DNA of 64,000 nt from the NCBI RefSeq assembly GCF_002252585.1, contig NZ_NQLD01000012.1; one strand, given 5' to 3'. The stretch is from Methanocatella intestini (GTDB taxonomy: Archaea; Methanobacteriota; Methanobacteria; Methanobacteriales; Methanobacteriaceae). The notes below the pieces were generated by a model. It was not told the origin of the DNA. It worked only from the letters and a program-made list of their open reading frames with translations, and ran no database searches. Positions 1-7,999 of the stretch are shown piece after piece. Each line of letters begins with the position of its first letter. The stretch's first letter is position 1. The translations under genes and the position numbers were made by a program.

Positions 1-150
1 CAATGTGTAGCTTATAAAATGATTTTTGGTGAAGTTTCTAAAAGACTTAACAAAGAATTTGCAAAAAATGCATTAGGCGGATTAAACGGACCAAGTGTTA
101 AAAAAGAAAATGAAGCTTTCAGCATTATGGATTTAATGATGAAACCCTAA
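1..150 (+). CDS. C-terminal end of an unidentified protein (partial)
   Basis: An open frame enters from the left edge and ends at TAA 148-150, giving the last 49 residues of a protein (ending FSIMDLMMKP). The piece is charged and probably helical, with no motif I recognise, so no function is given. Its last 18 bases overlap the end of the convergent frameshifted gene on the other strand. Confidence 0.6.
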   Translation, partial: QCVAYKMIFGEVSKRLNKEFAKNALGGLNGPSVKKENEAFSIMDLMMKP

Positions 151-496
151 TATTTTTCTTATTTCTAATTCCCTATAACCAATACAAAGTAACTGTTCGA
201 TAGTTGTTACATAGGTTAATCTTAATTTACCATCAGGTGCAGGCATTTTCAACTGGCTACAATTTGTAGCCACTTCAAGACATTCATTACTCTTTTTTAT
301 ACAAATCTTTCAAATATCCTCTTTCAATACACCAATCCTTAAATTCATTGTATTTTACTGGATCTTTTCTGAGATATAACTGTTCATAAAATAATTTATC
401 ATTATGACTCTTCATTTTTTTGATAGCATTCACTATCTGATAATTCATATCTTCACCATAACCCATTTTATCCATTTTTTTAAGCATATAAATCAA
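133..496 (-). pseudogene. Small hypothetical gene split by a frameshift in an A-tract
   Basis: The 5' part (496 to 287, about 69 residues; the likely start is one of the Met codons near its beginning) ends at a stop just after a run of six A (coding strand, near 296-301). In the next frame an open stretch continues without a stop down to TAA at 133-135 and encodes about 52 further residues (ATNCSQLKMPAPDGKLRLTY near its start). Removing one A from the run joins the two into a protein of about 120 residues. Both halves look coding: mixed charged and hydrophobic residues with little low-complexity sequence. I do not recognise the family. It is either a real pseudogene or a homopolymer sequencing error. 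Confidence 0.5.
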
Positions 497-602
497 CTCA
501 TACTAAATATATTATATTTACATATAAAGCATAATTTATACACAAAAATATATAAATGTTGTGGTAAAATTAAGTTTAAAAAAAAGAAGTTATAGGAAAT
601 AT

Positions 603-1454
603 TTAATTTGAAGCTATAATATCTTTCATATAACTGATTAAATCGTTTTTAGATTCTTCATCATCCATTGCAAATTCTATAGATGTTTTCAACCATTCTA
701 AACGATTTCCTATATCATAGGTTTTTCCTTCAAAGGTATTTCCATAAATTTTATCTAATTTAGCCAGCGCATCAGTAAGCTGAATTTCTCCTCCAACTCC
801 AGCTCCGGTTTCTTTGATTTTATCGAAAATGTCTGGAGTGAGTACATATCTTCCCATAATAGCTAAGTTAGACGGTGCCTGATCAACTGGTGGTTTTTCA
901 ACAAGTTCATCAATCTGATAAACATCTGTTTCTATTTCTTCTCCTTTAATTATACCGTATCTTTCCACTTTTTCCTGAGGTACCTTTTCAAGAGAAATAG
1001 CTGATGCTTCGTATTTGTTGTAAATATCTATTAACTGTTTTGTACATGGAGTTTTTCCTTTCGTTATTGTATCTCCAAGCATTACTGCAAAAGGTTCCTC
1101 TCCCACATGTTTTTTGGCACAATAAATTGCATCACCTAATCCTTTTTGCTCTTTTTGACGAATATAACAAATATCGGCCAAATCAGTGATATCCTGAACC
1201 TGTTTTAAATATTTAGTCTTACCAGCCTGCTTTAAAGTATACTCCAATTCAAATGATTTATCAAAATGATCTTCAATAGAACGTTTATTTTTACCAGTTA
1301 CAATTAAAATATCATCAATACCTGAAGCTACAGCTTCCTCAATAACATACTGAATAGTAGGTTTATCAAAAACAGGCAACATTTCTTTAGGTTGTGCTTT
1401 AGTAGCTGGCAAAAACCTAGTCCCAAAACCAGCTGCCGGAATTACTGCTTTCAT
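603..1454 (-). CDS. galU: UTP-glucose-1-phosphate uridylyltransferase
   Basis: Makes UDP-glucose from UTP and glucose-1-phosphate, the activated sugar for cytosolic glycan and surface-polymer synthesis. The 283-residue length is normal for GalU. The N-terminus carries the nucleotidyltransferase signature (AAGFGTRFLPATKAQPKEML, residues 7-26) with the metal-binding and base-binding loops, and the inner regions VMLGDTI and EKP/VGGEIQLTDAL fit the GalU family. A clear ribosome binding site (AGGGTGAT) precedes the ATG at 1454. It lies close to the surface-polymer genes at 2-14.6 kb and could feed them, although the tRNA gene and DUF167 separate them. An oligo-A run at about 578-590 gives a U-tract just past the stop, suitable for archaeal termination. 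Confidence 0.95.
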   Translation of the reverse strand: MKAVIPAAGFGTRFLPATKAQPKEMLPVFDKPTIQYVIEEAVASGIDDILIVTGKNKRSIEDHFDKSFELEYTLKQAGKTKYLKQVQDITDLADICYIRQKEQKGLGDAIYCAKKHVGEEPFAVMLGDTITKGKTPCTKQLIDIYNKYEASAISLEKVPQEKVERYGIIKGEEIETDVYQIDELVEKPPVDQAPSNLAIMGRYVLTPDIFDKIKETGAGVGGEIQLTDALAKLDKIYGNTFEGKTYDIGNRLEWLKTSIEFAMDDEESKNDLISYMKDIIASN

Positions 1455-1529
1455 CTAATTATCACCCTCTTAATTTAATTAATAATAACTTATGTTTTAA
1501 TTGGTTAAATAGTTAATTATTTTTTACAT

Positions 1530-1835
1530 TTATAAAATTTCACTTAATTTTTCCAATATACAATCAATACTGACATTATAACAGACAATTGTTTTTTGAG
1601 AAGATTTCTCACCTTTTGAAATACTAACATCACAATTAAATATTTTAGATAATTCTTTTACAATTTCCTTATTGGCCTTGCCTTTTTGGGGAACTTGCTT
1701 AATACGTATTTCAAATCTGTTTCTCCATTCGTTAAATCCTGAAATTTGAAATTTATTGGAATTTGGAGAAACCTCAATATCTATAAAAACATTATTATCT
1801 AATGAAGAAATTGCATTTAAGTATTTATTAGACAT
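1530..1835 (-). CDS. DUF167 (YggU-family) protein
   Basis: A 101-residue protein of the DUF167/YggU family, small alpha/beta proteins found in bacteria, archaea and eukaryotes with no firmly established role. The family signature is visible in the middle: a beta-strand rich N-terminus (VFIDIEVSPNSNKFQISGF), then RIKQVPQKGKANKEIVKELS (about residues 44-63), where the Lys/Gly/Lys-Ala-Asn segment is the conserved core. Start at ATG 1835. It sits between tRNA-Leu and galU on the same strand with short gaps, so co-transcription with galU is possible but not shown. Confidence 0.85.
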   Translation of the reverse strand: MSNKYLNAISSLDNNVFIDIEVSPNSNKFQISGFNEWRNRFEIRIKQVPQKGKANKEIVKELSKIFNCDVSISKGEKSSQKTIVCYNVSIDCILEKLSEIL

Positions 1836-1866
1836 AATAATCAGAAAAATAGTTTATTAATTAAAG

Positions 1867-1950
1867 TGCGGGAGACGGGACTTGAACCCGCGAAGGGACT
1901 AACCCAATAGGCCCTCAACCTATCGCCTTTGACCACTCGACCACCCCCGC
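1867..1950 (-). tRNA. tRNA-Leu (anticodon GAG)
   Basis: Read on the minus strand the RNA begins GCGGGGG and ends CTCCCGC plus A73, giving a 7-bp acceptor stem with one G-U pair. The D-arm (GTCGAGTGGTCAAAGGC), an anticodon stem ATAGG/CCTAT around loop TTGAGGG (anticodon GAG), a long class II variable arm and a GGGTTCAAGTC T-arm are all visible. The class II arm and GAG anticodon identify leucine. The CCA end is not encoded. No intron is seen. Confidence 0.95.
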
Positions 1951-1990
1951 ATCACACATAACAAAAGTAGTTATTAAAAAATGTGTTTTT

Positions 1991-2006
1991 TAAAGTATAT
2001 AAAGTT
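1991..2006 (-). promoter_or_regulatory. TATA-box candidate for tRNA-Leu
   Basis: On the minus strand the sequence AACTTTATATACTTTA lies about 45 bases upstream of the tRNA 5' end. It matches an archaeal TATA element (TTTATATA) with a purine-rich BRE-like flank. The distance fits a short 5' leader removed by RNase P. Confidence 0.5.
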
Positions 2007-2057
2007 AACGATTTTAATATAAAGAGTAAAAACTGATTTTTTAATTTCATTATCCAG

Positions 2058-4691
2058 TTACTCATAATCCATCTTTTTAATAGCCTCATAGACTCTTTTA
2101 CAATTATTTTTATCACTAAACTCAAAGAAATCATCGACTCTTTTAATATACTGATTTTTCATTTCACATTCATTTTCAATATATTCCATTATCAAATCAA
2201 TTAATTCTTCATGATTATCAACAACTTCTCCAAAACCCATTGTTTTATAATCAAAATAGCTCTCTTCAATATCAAAATGATAATCCTGAGCATAATGATA
2301 ATAAATAACTGGCTTTTTTAAATAAGCAAAATCAAAAGCTATTGAAGAATAATCTGTTATTACTAAAGAAGCATGTGTGAAAATATTATTATAACTATTG
2401 GAAGTTGAATCAATTGTTACATAATCATTAGTTTCAAATAATTCAATGAATCTGTAAACATTTGGATGCGGTTTAAAAATCAATTTATAACCATGTTCTC
2501 TACAAAAATCAATTAAACGAGAATCATTAATTAAAGTATTGTATATTTTGAAGTAATTTGATTTTAATATTTTTTCTTTAGTTGAATGATGGAAATGCCT
2601 CCTCCAGGAAGGCATAATTACAATTTCTTTATAATCTTCCTTTTTTTCAAGAGCATCATATCTGGGAAACCCCAATAACTGAGGAACATCTTTATGATAG
2701 TTATAAGGGTACTTAAAAAATGATTTCAATTCCAGTTTTGATGCAGTTACAATTAATGAAATGTTTTTATCCGCTTTATTAAGCCACATTGAAATATTAT
2801 CCTTTGTAATACCATGCTGTAAAAATACAAGCCTAAATTTAACAAGACCTGATAAAAAAGGATAATTGCCCCAAAATGGATATACTAAACCATTATCCGG
2901 ATGGGAGGATATGACCTTTTCTGCAAATAAAGCATATATTCTATGTTTAATAGAACCGTATTCAATGGTTTTTCCAATTTGAGAAACTTCATCAAATGCA
3001 AAATTATCTTTATTTAAAACAAAAACCTTTTCAATACCATCATTTATACCAACAGCATATTTAAAAAGATTAATACCATTATCATCAGCCAAATAAGGCA
3101 AATCCATAAAAATCCAAATTCTTCTAGATGATAAAAACGGATATAAAATAAAATAAACAATTCTAAATATCACACCAGTTCTCCAGCCCTGATTAGTTTC
3201 ACGCAACATTGTGTAAATAGTTGAAATCTCATTTTTCAATATTCTTACCCAATTTTTTGGTTTGACAGTTATTACACTTCCTTTAACCTTAGCAATGTGA
3301 TTTTTTGAAAGTGAATATTTAGAAGTATTTGAAAGTCTGCAAGGCCTATTAAATTTTATTTCAAGATCCTTAAAATCATTAACCTCTGTTTTAAATTGAA
3401 TTTTAATATTTTTTGAAGTAATTGGAATATAAAGCTCAAAATCATTATTGAATGCATATTCAAAATTTAGAGAAAACCTGTCCCTTTGAGGGTATTCCAG
3501 TTCCTTAGTTTCAAAAATTTTATCATTAACAAACACAAAAACATTGCCCTTTTTATTGAAAAATGTAGTAATAAATCCTGAAACATAAATAACATCATTT
3601 TGTATCTCAAAAATATCAATGAATACCTGATTTAATGATAACTTATCAATAATCTCTTCATAAACTTGTTTTCTATATTTATAATCACAATTAGCCAGAT
3701 AATCATTACCTAAATATTTCAAAAAGAATATGTGCGTTTTAAGCTGGTTTTGAATATTTTTTTGATTGTATATCACATCATCATCAATATTCTGCAAAAT
3801 AAAAATCAGATTGATGTAAAGTTCATGAATTTCATCATGACTTAAAATATGATCGATCTTTTTAATCTTAAAAAGCCATTGCAAATCATACATTAATACA
3901 TATTGAATAAATTTTAAAACTTCACCATACTTTTTTTTAGAACAGTAAATTAATTTAAAATGAAACTGTTTAATTCTAGAAATATAGTAACCTTTAGTTT
4001 TACTTGAATAATCAAGAAGAGAATTTTTAGCTTCAAATTTTCTATAAAAATAAGACCCGCTTTTAACAAGCCCTAATTTTAATTTATTCAAAAGAAGTTG
4101 ATTAACAAAAAATGCATCTTCAGCAGTCTGTAATTTAACATTGAATTTAATATCTCCAATAGCTTCTGCTTTAAAAAATGAAGAAGGACCGGATAACTGA
4201 ATAAATTCCGGCTGTTTTGATAAATCAGCAACTCCTGTTTTTTTAAATTTAAAATTTAAAGGATGATTACCTTTTTGTGATCCGAAATAGTATATTGGAA
4301 TTGAAACCACATCAATTTCCGAATAATGCTTTTCAAAGAAATTATAAACATCCCTAAACGTATTGGAACTTATATAATCATCACTGTCTAAAAAATTAAT
4401 ATATTTTCCTTGTGCTTCATTTAATCCCAGATTTCTAGCATGTGCCGGGCCAAAACAATCTTTAGTTGATACATACTTAATGTTTTGGGGATACTTAACT
4501 CTGTATTTTAAACATATATCTTCAGTATTATCTGTACTTCCATCATTAACTATGATAATTTGAATATTTTTTTCAAAATCCAAACTTTGATTAATAATGG
4601 AATCAATTGCTTTTTTTAAATACAGATCAGAGTTATTAGCTGCAATTATAACAGAAAATAAAAATTTATCATGAATTTTTATAACCCCCAA
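2058..4691 (-). CDS. GT2 glycosyltransferase fused to TagF-like CDP-glycerol glycerophosphotransferase
   Basis: An 877-residue two-domain enzyme. Residues about 10-240 are a GT-A family 2 glycosyltransferase: FSVIIAANNSDLYL at the start, the IVNDGSTDNTED nucleotide-binding segment, and the metal-binding DSDD within YINFLDSDDYI. Residues about 490-877 match TagF-type polyol-phosphate transferases: LQHGITKDN (about 624), KPHP (about 737) and TDYSSIAFDFAYLKKPVIYY (about 779). By family knowledge the second domain adds glycerol- or ribitol-phosphate from a CDP donor; the substrate here is unknown. The likely start is a TTG with no obvious ribosome binding site, so the exact N-terminus is uncertain. 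The TagF half is clearly paralogous to that of the 1193-residue gene upstream in the locus. Probably cytosolic and membrane-associated. Confidence 0.85.
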   Translation of the reverse strand: MGVIKIHDKFLFSVIIAANNSDLYLKKAIDSIINQSLDFEKNIQIIIVNDGSTDNTEDICLKYRVKYPQNIKYVSTKDCFGPAHARNLGLNEAQGKYINFLDSDDYISSNTFRDVYNFFEKHYSEIDVVSIPIYYFGSQKGNHPLNFKFKKTGVADLSKQPEFIQLSGPSSFFKAEAIGDIKFNVKLQTAEDAFFVNQLLLNKLKLGLVKSGSYFYRKFEAKNSLLDYSSKTKGYYISRIKQFHFKLIYCSKKKYGEVLKFIQYVLMYDLQWLFKIKKIDHILSHDEIHELYINLIFILQNIDDDVIYNQKNIQNQLKTHIFFLKYLGNDYLANCDYKYRKQVYEEIIDKLSLNQVFIDIFEIQNDVIYVSGFITTFFNKKGNVFVFVNDKIFETKELEYPQRDRFSLNFEYAFNNDFELYIPITSKNIKIQFKTEVNDFKDLEIKFNRPCRLSNTSKYSLSKNHIAKVKGSVITVKPKNWVRILKNEISTIYTMLRETNQGWRTGVIFRIVYFILYPFLSSRRIWIFMDLPYLADDNGINLFKYAVGINDGIEKVFVLNKDNFAFDEVSQIGKTIEYGSIKHRIYALFAEKVISSHPDNGLVYPFWGNYPFLSGLVKFRLVFLQHGITKDNISMWLNKADKNISLIVTASKLELKSFFKYPYNYHKDVPQLLGFPRYDALEKKEDYKEIVIMPSWRRHFHHSTKEKILKSNYFKIYNTLINDSRLIDFCREHGYKLIFKPHPNVYRFIELFETNDYVTIDSTSNSYNNIFTHASLVITDYSSIAFDFAYLKKPVIYYHYAQDYHFDIEESYFDYKTMGFGEVVDNHEELIDLIMEYIENECEMKNQYIKRVDDFFEFSDKNNCKRVYEAIKKMDYE

Positions 4692-4783
4692 ATTTTAAAA
4701 AATAATCCAAAAATATATCAAATATATCCATTAATATAATATTATATCTACCAATTATAATAAATCTTTTGATGGTGTAAATT

Positions 4784-5272
4784 ATGAAAAAACTATACTT
4801 ATTATTAATCATATTAATTTTATTAATGGTAGAGGTCAATTTATACAATTATAATGGTTTTGACTTTAATTCAAACAAAATAGAATTTAATGGTACCAAG
4901 TTTAATCTGCCTGAAAATTTCAATGTTGCCAATGAAAGTGAAAATACAATAAGCCTCTACGATAAAAGTGACAATATAACCATAAATATGACTCATTTAA
5001 ATGATAATATTTCAATTAAAACCTATTTCCAAAAAGCCCTAAAAGATAATTTTACAGTAAGTAACGAAACTCAAAAAATAGATAACATCACCCTATATGT
5101 AACATATCGTGAAACAAATTATACCAATTCAACACAGCTATTTTTTGAAAAAGACAACACAAATTATCGTATGTGGATACTGAACTATGATAATAAAAAT
5201 GAATATTCTTCAAAAATAGCTGCTGAAATCATTACAAGTCTAAGACCCGCAAATCAAGGATATATAGGTTAA
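4784..5272 (+). CDS. Membrane-anchored or secreted hypothetical protein
   Basis: A 162-residue protein with a short Lys-rich N-terminus and a hydrophobic stretch (LYLLLIILILLMVEVNLY, residues 4-21) acting as a signal anchor or signal peptide. The remainder is polar, rich in Asn, Thr and Asn-X-Thr/Ser sequons, and looks like a small beta-rich extracytoplasmic domain. I cannot assign a family with certainty. It is on the opposite strand to the polymer genes around it and ends 16 bases from the convergent acyltransferase gene. Start at ATG 4784, after a GATGG-type weak ribosome binding site. Confidence 0.65.
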   Translation: MKKLYLLLIILILLMVEVNLYNYNGFDFNSNKIEFNGTKFNLPENFNVANESENTISLYDKSDNITINMTHLNDNISIKTYFQKALKDNFTVSNETQKIDNITLYVTYRETNYTNSTQLFFEKDNTNYRMWILNYDNKNEYSSKIAAEIITSLRPANQGYIG

Positions 5273-5288
5273 AAATACCTCCAAATCC

Positions 5289-6101
5289 TTATTTTATTGC
5301 AAATCTATTTTTTCTTTTATTTTGAACAAACAATTTCTGAATAAAATCCAGAGAATCATCAACATTCAAACATTTTAATGTTTCATCAATTTTAGGAAAA
5401 TAAAGGGATTCATTTGGAATGACATTATAAATAAACACATCACTTACATAATTATTAAGACTTTCAGACTCTGTTTCGCTAAAAGCCCCCAGATAATCTT
5501 TAGTAAAAAAAACATCCTTTTGAACAACCTGTACAGGATTGCCGCTTAAAAAAGAATTGGAAAATCCTTTACAGTTAGGAGGAACAAATGCATTATTATC
5601 TACAATAGATCCGGAACCCAAAACCGCACCAGAAGATATATAAGCTAAATGACCTAACCACACATGATCTCCAATAAGAACAGAACCCGGAAAATTAATC
5701 CTTTGTTTAGTCTTGGATGAATATATTGGATAAGCAAAAGAAGTTCTAATATTTGTACCGCTACCAATATTGCAATCATCACCAATAACTAAATTTTGAT
5801 GTTCCTGAACATTGATGTTTAAAGGAGCAGTCATATTATTATCACGACCGAAAAAGACAACTGAATCATGATAAACCTGCAAATTCAAAGGATATTGTGA
5901 ATTAGGAGCGGAAGATAAATAAACTAACGAATTATTACCTTCAAAACGTATATTTGCATTAACTAATTTTACATCACGTTCACAATAAAATAAATTGCCT
6001 TTGCCTCTAAAAGTAATATTTGAATTAACAAATTCAGGCTTACCAATAAAATTATTCTGTTTTAAATTTTCAATTTGATCAATATTGCTAACTGACTCCA
6101 T
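5289..6101 (-). CDS. Left-handed beta-helix (hexapeptide-repeat) acyltransferase-like protein
   Basis: About 271 residues. The central part shows hexapeptide-repeat periodicity of the LbetaH fold: VIGDDCNIGSGTNIRTSF, then SVLIGDHVWLGHLAYISSGA with GSGSIVDNNAFV, typical of O-acetyltransferases that use acetyl-CoA. A C-terminal extension of about 90 residues (KDVFFTKDYLGAFSETES onward) is not part of the fold. It is best read as an O-acyltransferase decorating the surface polymer, inferred from its place between methyltransferases and glycosyltransferases. A GTG nine bases upstream (6110) is an alternative start; I prefer ATG 6101 because GTGG upstream can serve as its ribosome binding site. 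Confidence 0.75.
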   Translation of the reverse strand: MESVSNIDQIENLKQNNFIGKPEFVNSNITFRGKGNLFYCERDVKLVNANIRFEGNNSLVYLSSAPNSQYPLNLQVYHDSVVFFGRDNNMTAPLNINVQEHQNLVIGDDCNIGSGTNIRTSFAYPIYSSKTKQRINFPGSVLIGDHVWLGHLAYISSGAVLGSGSIVDNNAFVPPNCKGFSNSFLSGNPVQVVQKDVFFTKDYLGAFSETESESLNNYVSDVFIYNVIPNESLYFPKIDETLKCLNVDDSLDFIQKLFVQNKRKNRFAIK

Positions 6102-6115
6102 AAAAACCACAATAA

Positions 6116-6721
6116 TTATTTTTTAATTGAATTTAGAATCGCATCCAATTTGTTTTCAAGATTATCCATTCTTCTTTCCAGATTATCTCCACTATTTACT
6201 AAAGAACCTGTTTTTTTAGCAACAAGACAGGTATCACACCAAGGTTTAGCATCGGCATTTGTAGAAACATGAATAACTTCAAAATCAACATATTTGGCTA
6301 ATGCACTCATACCGTCCTCATAAAAACGATAGCAGTCAGTATCTGCATCACCATGTTTAGGTCCACCACTAGGAGCAATAATACAGCAAAAACCACCAGG
6401 TCTTAAAACTCTGTCAATTTCAGCCATTGTAAGCCAAAAGAAACCTAAATGTTCAAAAAACTGACCTGAAACAACAACATCATAGCTATTGTCTTCAACT
6501 TCATACCAATTGTAAATATCATCAACAACAATATCCACATTAGCCCCTTTTTCAAAATCTAAGCCCTGATAAGTCCAATTAGAACTATTAAAAATAGATT
6601 TATAATTATAATTAGTACCACTTGTATCTAAAGAACCAACATCCAATATATCTAAAAAATCATTATCATTAAGATAAGTATTTTTAAACCAACTCATTTT
6701 ATCATGACTAGACTTATGCAT
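6116..6721 (-). CDS. SAM-dependent methyltransferase with C-terminal coiled coil (copy 1)
   Basis: A 201-residue class I methyltransferase (Methyltransf_11 type). ILDVGSLDTSG (about residues 24-34) is the SAM-binding motif I, followed by VDIVVDDIYNW and the motif VVSGQFFEHLGFFWLTMAEI with DRVLRPGG. The last 25 residues (LERRMDNLENKLDAILNSIK) form a heptad-patterned coiled coil. It is clearly paralogous to the 199-residue protein at 7062-7661 (same MHKSS start, same tail). Clear GGTGAT ribosome binding site before ATG 6721. Its setting implies methylation of a sugar or chain end in the exported polymer; the acceptor is unknown. Confidence 0.85.
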   Translation of the reverse strand: MHKSSHDKMSWFKNTYLNDNDFLDILDVGSLDTSGTNYNYKSIFNSSNWTYQGLDFEKGANVDIVVDDIYNWYEVEDNSYDVVVSGQFFEHLGFFWLTMAEIDRVLRPGGFCCIIAPSGGPKHGDADTDCYRFYEDGMSALAKYVDFEVIHVSTNADAKPWCDTCLVAKKTGSLVNSGDNLERRMDNLENKLDAILNSIKK

Positions 6722-6833
6722 GTTATCACCAATTAATTCTCTCTAAAATTAAGACTGAATTATACCAATTTTATTCAACCTTTGATATAAATTATATCTA
6801 TTACAATTATTTTGTTTTCTAGATATAAAAACA

Positions 6834-7034
6834 TTATCTAATTACATTAAAAAATATTAAAATTATAAGTTTTCTTCTAATTTTTTCTTTAAAAACATAT
6901 TTTCTTTTCTTAAAACTATTAACAAATTCAACAATATGTTTAAGCTGATTAAATTTATCTGAATAATAAGAATTTTTATAATGTGTTCTGCCAGAACTCC
7001 AAATATGAGATTCCTCAGCAAAATAATCTCCCAA
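6834..7034 (-). pseudogene. Orphan gene fragment in the polymer locus
   Basis: A 66-residue open stretch that begins only at a TTG without a ribosome binding site. The peptide (GDYFAEESHIWSSGRTHYKN near its start) does not look like a complete domain, and its Lys/Arg-rich end resembles the tail of a longer enzyme. It sits between the two paralogous methyltransferases. I read it as the 3' remnant of a deleted gene; the family is not recognised. Confidence 0.4.
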
Positions 7035-7061
7035 AAACCTAATTAATCAACTAACAATAAA

Positions 7062-7661
7062 CTATTCATTAATTTTTTTTAAAATTAAATCTAATTTATT
7101 TTCAAGACTATCCATTCTTTTTTCTAAATTACTATTAACACCATACTGTTTTCTAGCTATTAAAACGCAATCATACCAAGGATAAGCAATTTCATCATCA
7201 TTGACATAACACTCAAGTGTTTGCAACCCTACATAATTAGCTACTTGTTTCATACCATTATCAGTAAATCTAAAACAGTCATAAGGATTTTTGTGAACAG
7301 GTCCTGCACTAGGAGCAATAATACAGCATAATCCTCCAGGTTTTAAGATTCTTTCAATTTCTTTTATAGCTTTCCAAAAGAATTCCATATGTTCAAAAGC
7401 CTGACCAGAAATAACAACATCAAAAGAACTATCTTCAATTTCAATCCAATTATAAATATCTGAAACAACAATATCTACATTTGGACCTTCTTGAATATCC
7501 ATGCCCCGATATTTCCAGTTATCTTCTCTTAAAAATCTACCGTAGTTATAAGAAGTATCACTAGCATCATAAGATCCTATGTCTAAAATATTTAATGAAT
7601 CTTCAGTATTCAAATAATTATTTTTAAATTTTTCCATTGATTGAAATGAACTTTTATGCAT
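7062..7661 (-). CDS. SAM-dependent methyltransferase with C-terminal coiled coil (copy 2)
   Basis: A 199-residue paralogue of the gene at 6116-6721. Motif I is ILDIGSYDASDTSYNYG, followed by VDIVVSDIYNWIEIEDSSFD, the segment GQAFEHMEFFWKAIKEIERI with LKPGG, and IIAPSAGPVHKNPYDCFRF. The C-terminus (LEKRMDSLENKLDLILKKIN) again forms a heptad coiled coil. Both copies keep the SAM motifs, so both are likely active, perhaps on different positions. Start at ATG 7661. Role in polymer methylation is inferred from context. Confidence 0.85.
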   Translation of the reverse strand: MHKSSFQSMEKFKNNYLNTEDSLNILDIGSYDASDTSYNYGRFLREDNWKYRGMDIQEGPNVDIVVSDIYNWIEIEDSSFDVVISGQAFEHMEFFWKAIKEIERILKPGGLCCIIAPSAGPVHKNPYDCFRFTDNGMKQVANYVGLQTLECYVNDDEIAYPWYDCVLIARKQYGVNSNLEKRMDSLENKLDLILKKINE

Positions 7662-7743
7662 ATTATCTCATTCTATTAAATTAATTAAATAAAATTACAA
7701 GTTATATTAAACATATTACTTTACTAAAATAAATATATTAATA

Positions 7744-7953
7744 TTATTTATTTCTATTTAAAATATCATTTAAATATTTATTAAATTTAAAAGTATTATA
7801 AGACTCATATTTTTTAATAGTGGTTGACAAAATAAAATTCTCGTCTCTTAAATTTTTAAATGATTGATTGATAATAGAATCTAAACACTTACCCAAATAT
7901 CTTTCAGCATTAAAAATAGGAATAATAACTGAAATCTCAACATCTGCACTCAT
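7744..7953 (-). pseudogene. Internally deleted GT2 glycosyltransferase remnant
   Basis: A 69-residue frame that starts exactly like a GT2 enzyme (EISVIIPIFNAERYLGKCLD, then SIINQSF) behind a good GGTGTGAT ribosome binding site. After about 36 residues it switches to an unrelated-looking end (KKYESYNTFKFNKYLNDILN) with no catalytic DXD. The simplest reading is a normal-length glycosyltransferase whose middle was deleted in frame or nearly so, leaving both ends joined. It cannot be an active transferase. Confidence 0.6.
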
Positions 7954-7999
7954 AAATCACACCACATAATTTAATATTAGTAAAAAATATTTAAAACAA

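Noticed and set aside
404..595. Plus-strand open frame of 63 codons
   Set aside because: It is antisense to the small gene at 133-496, consists of low-complexity Phe/Ile/His/Lys sequence and has no ribosome binding site.
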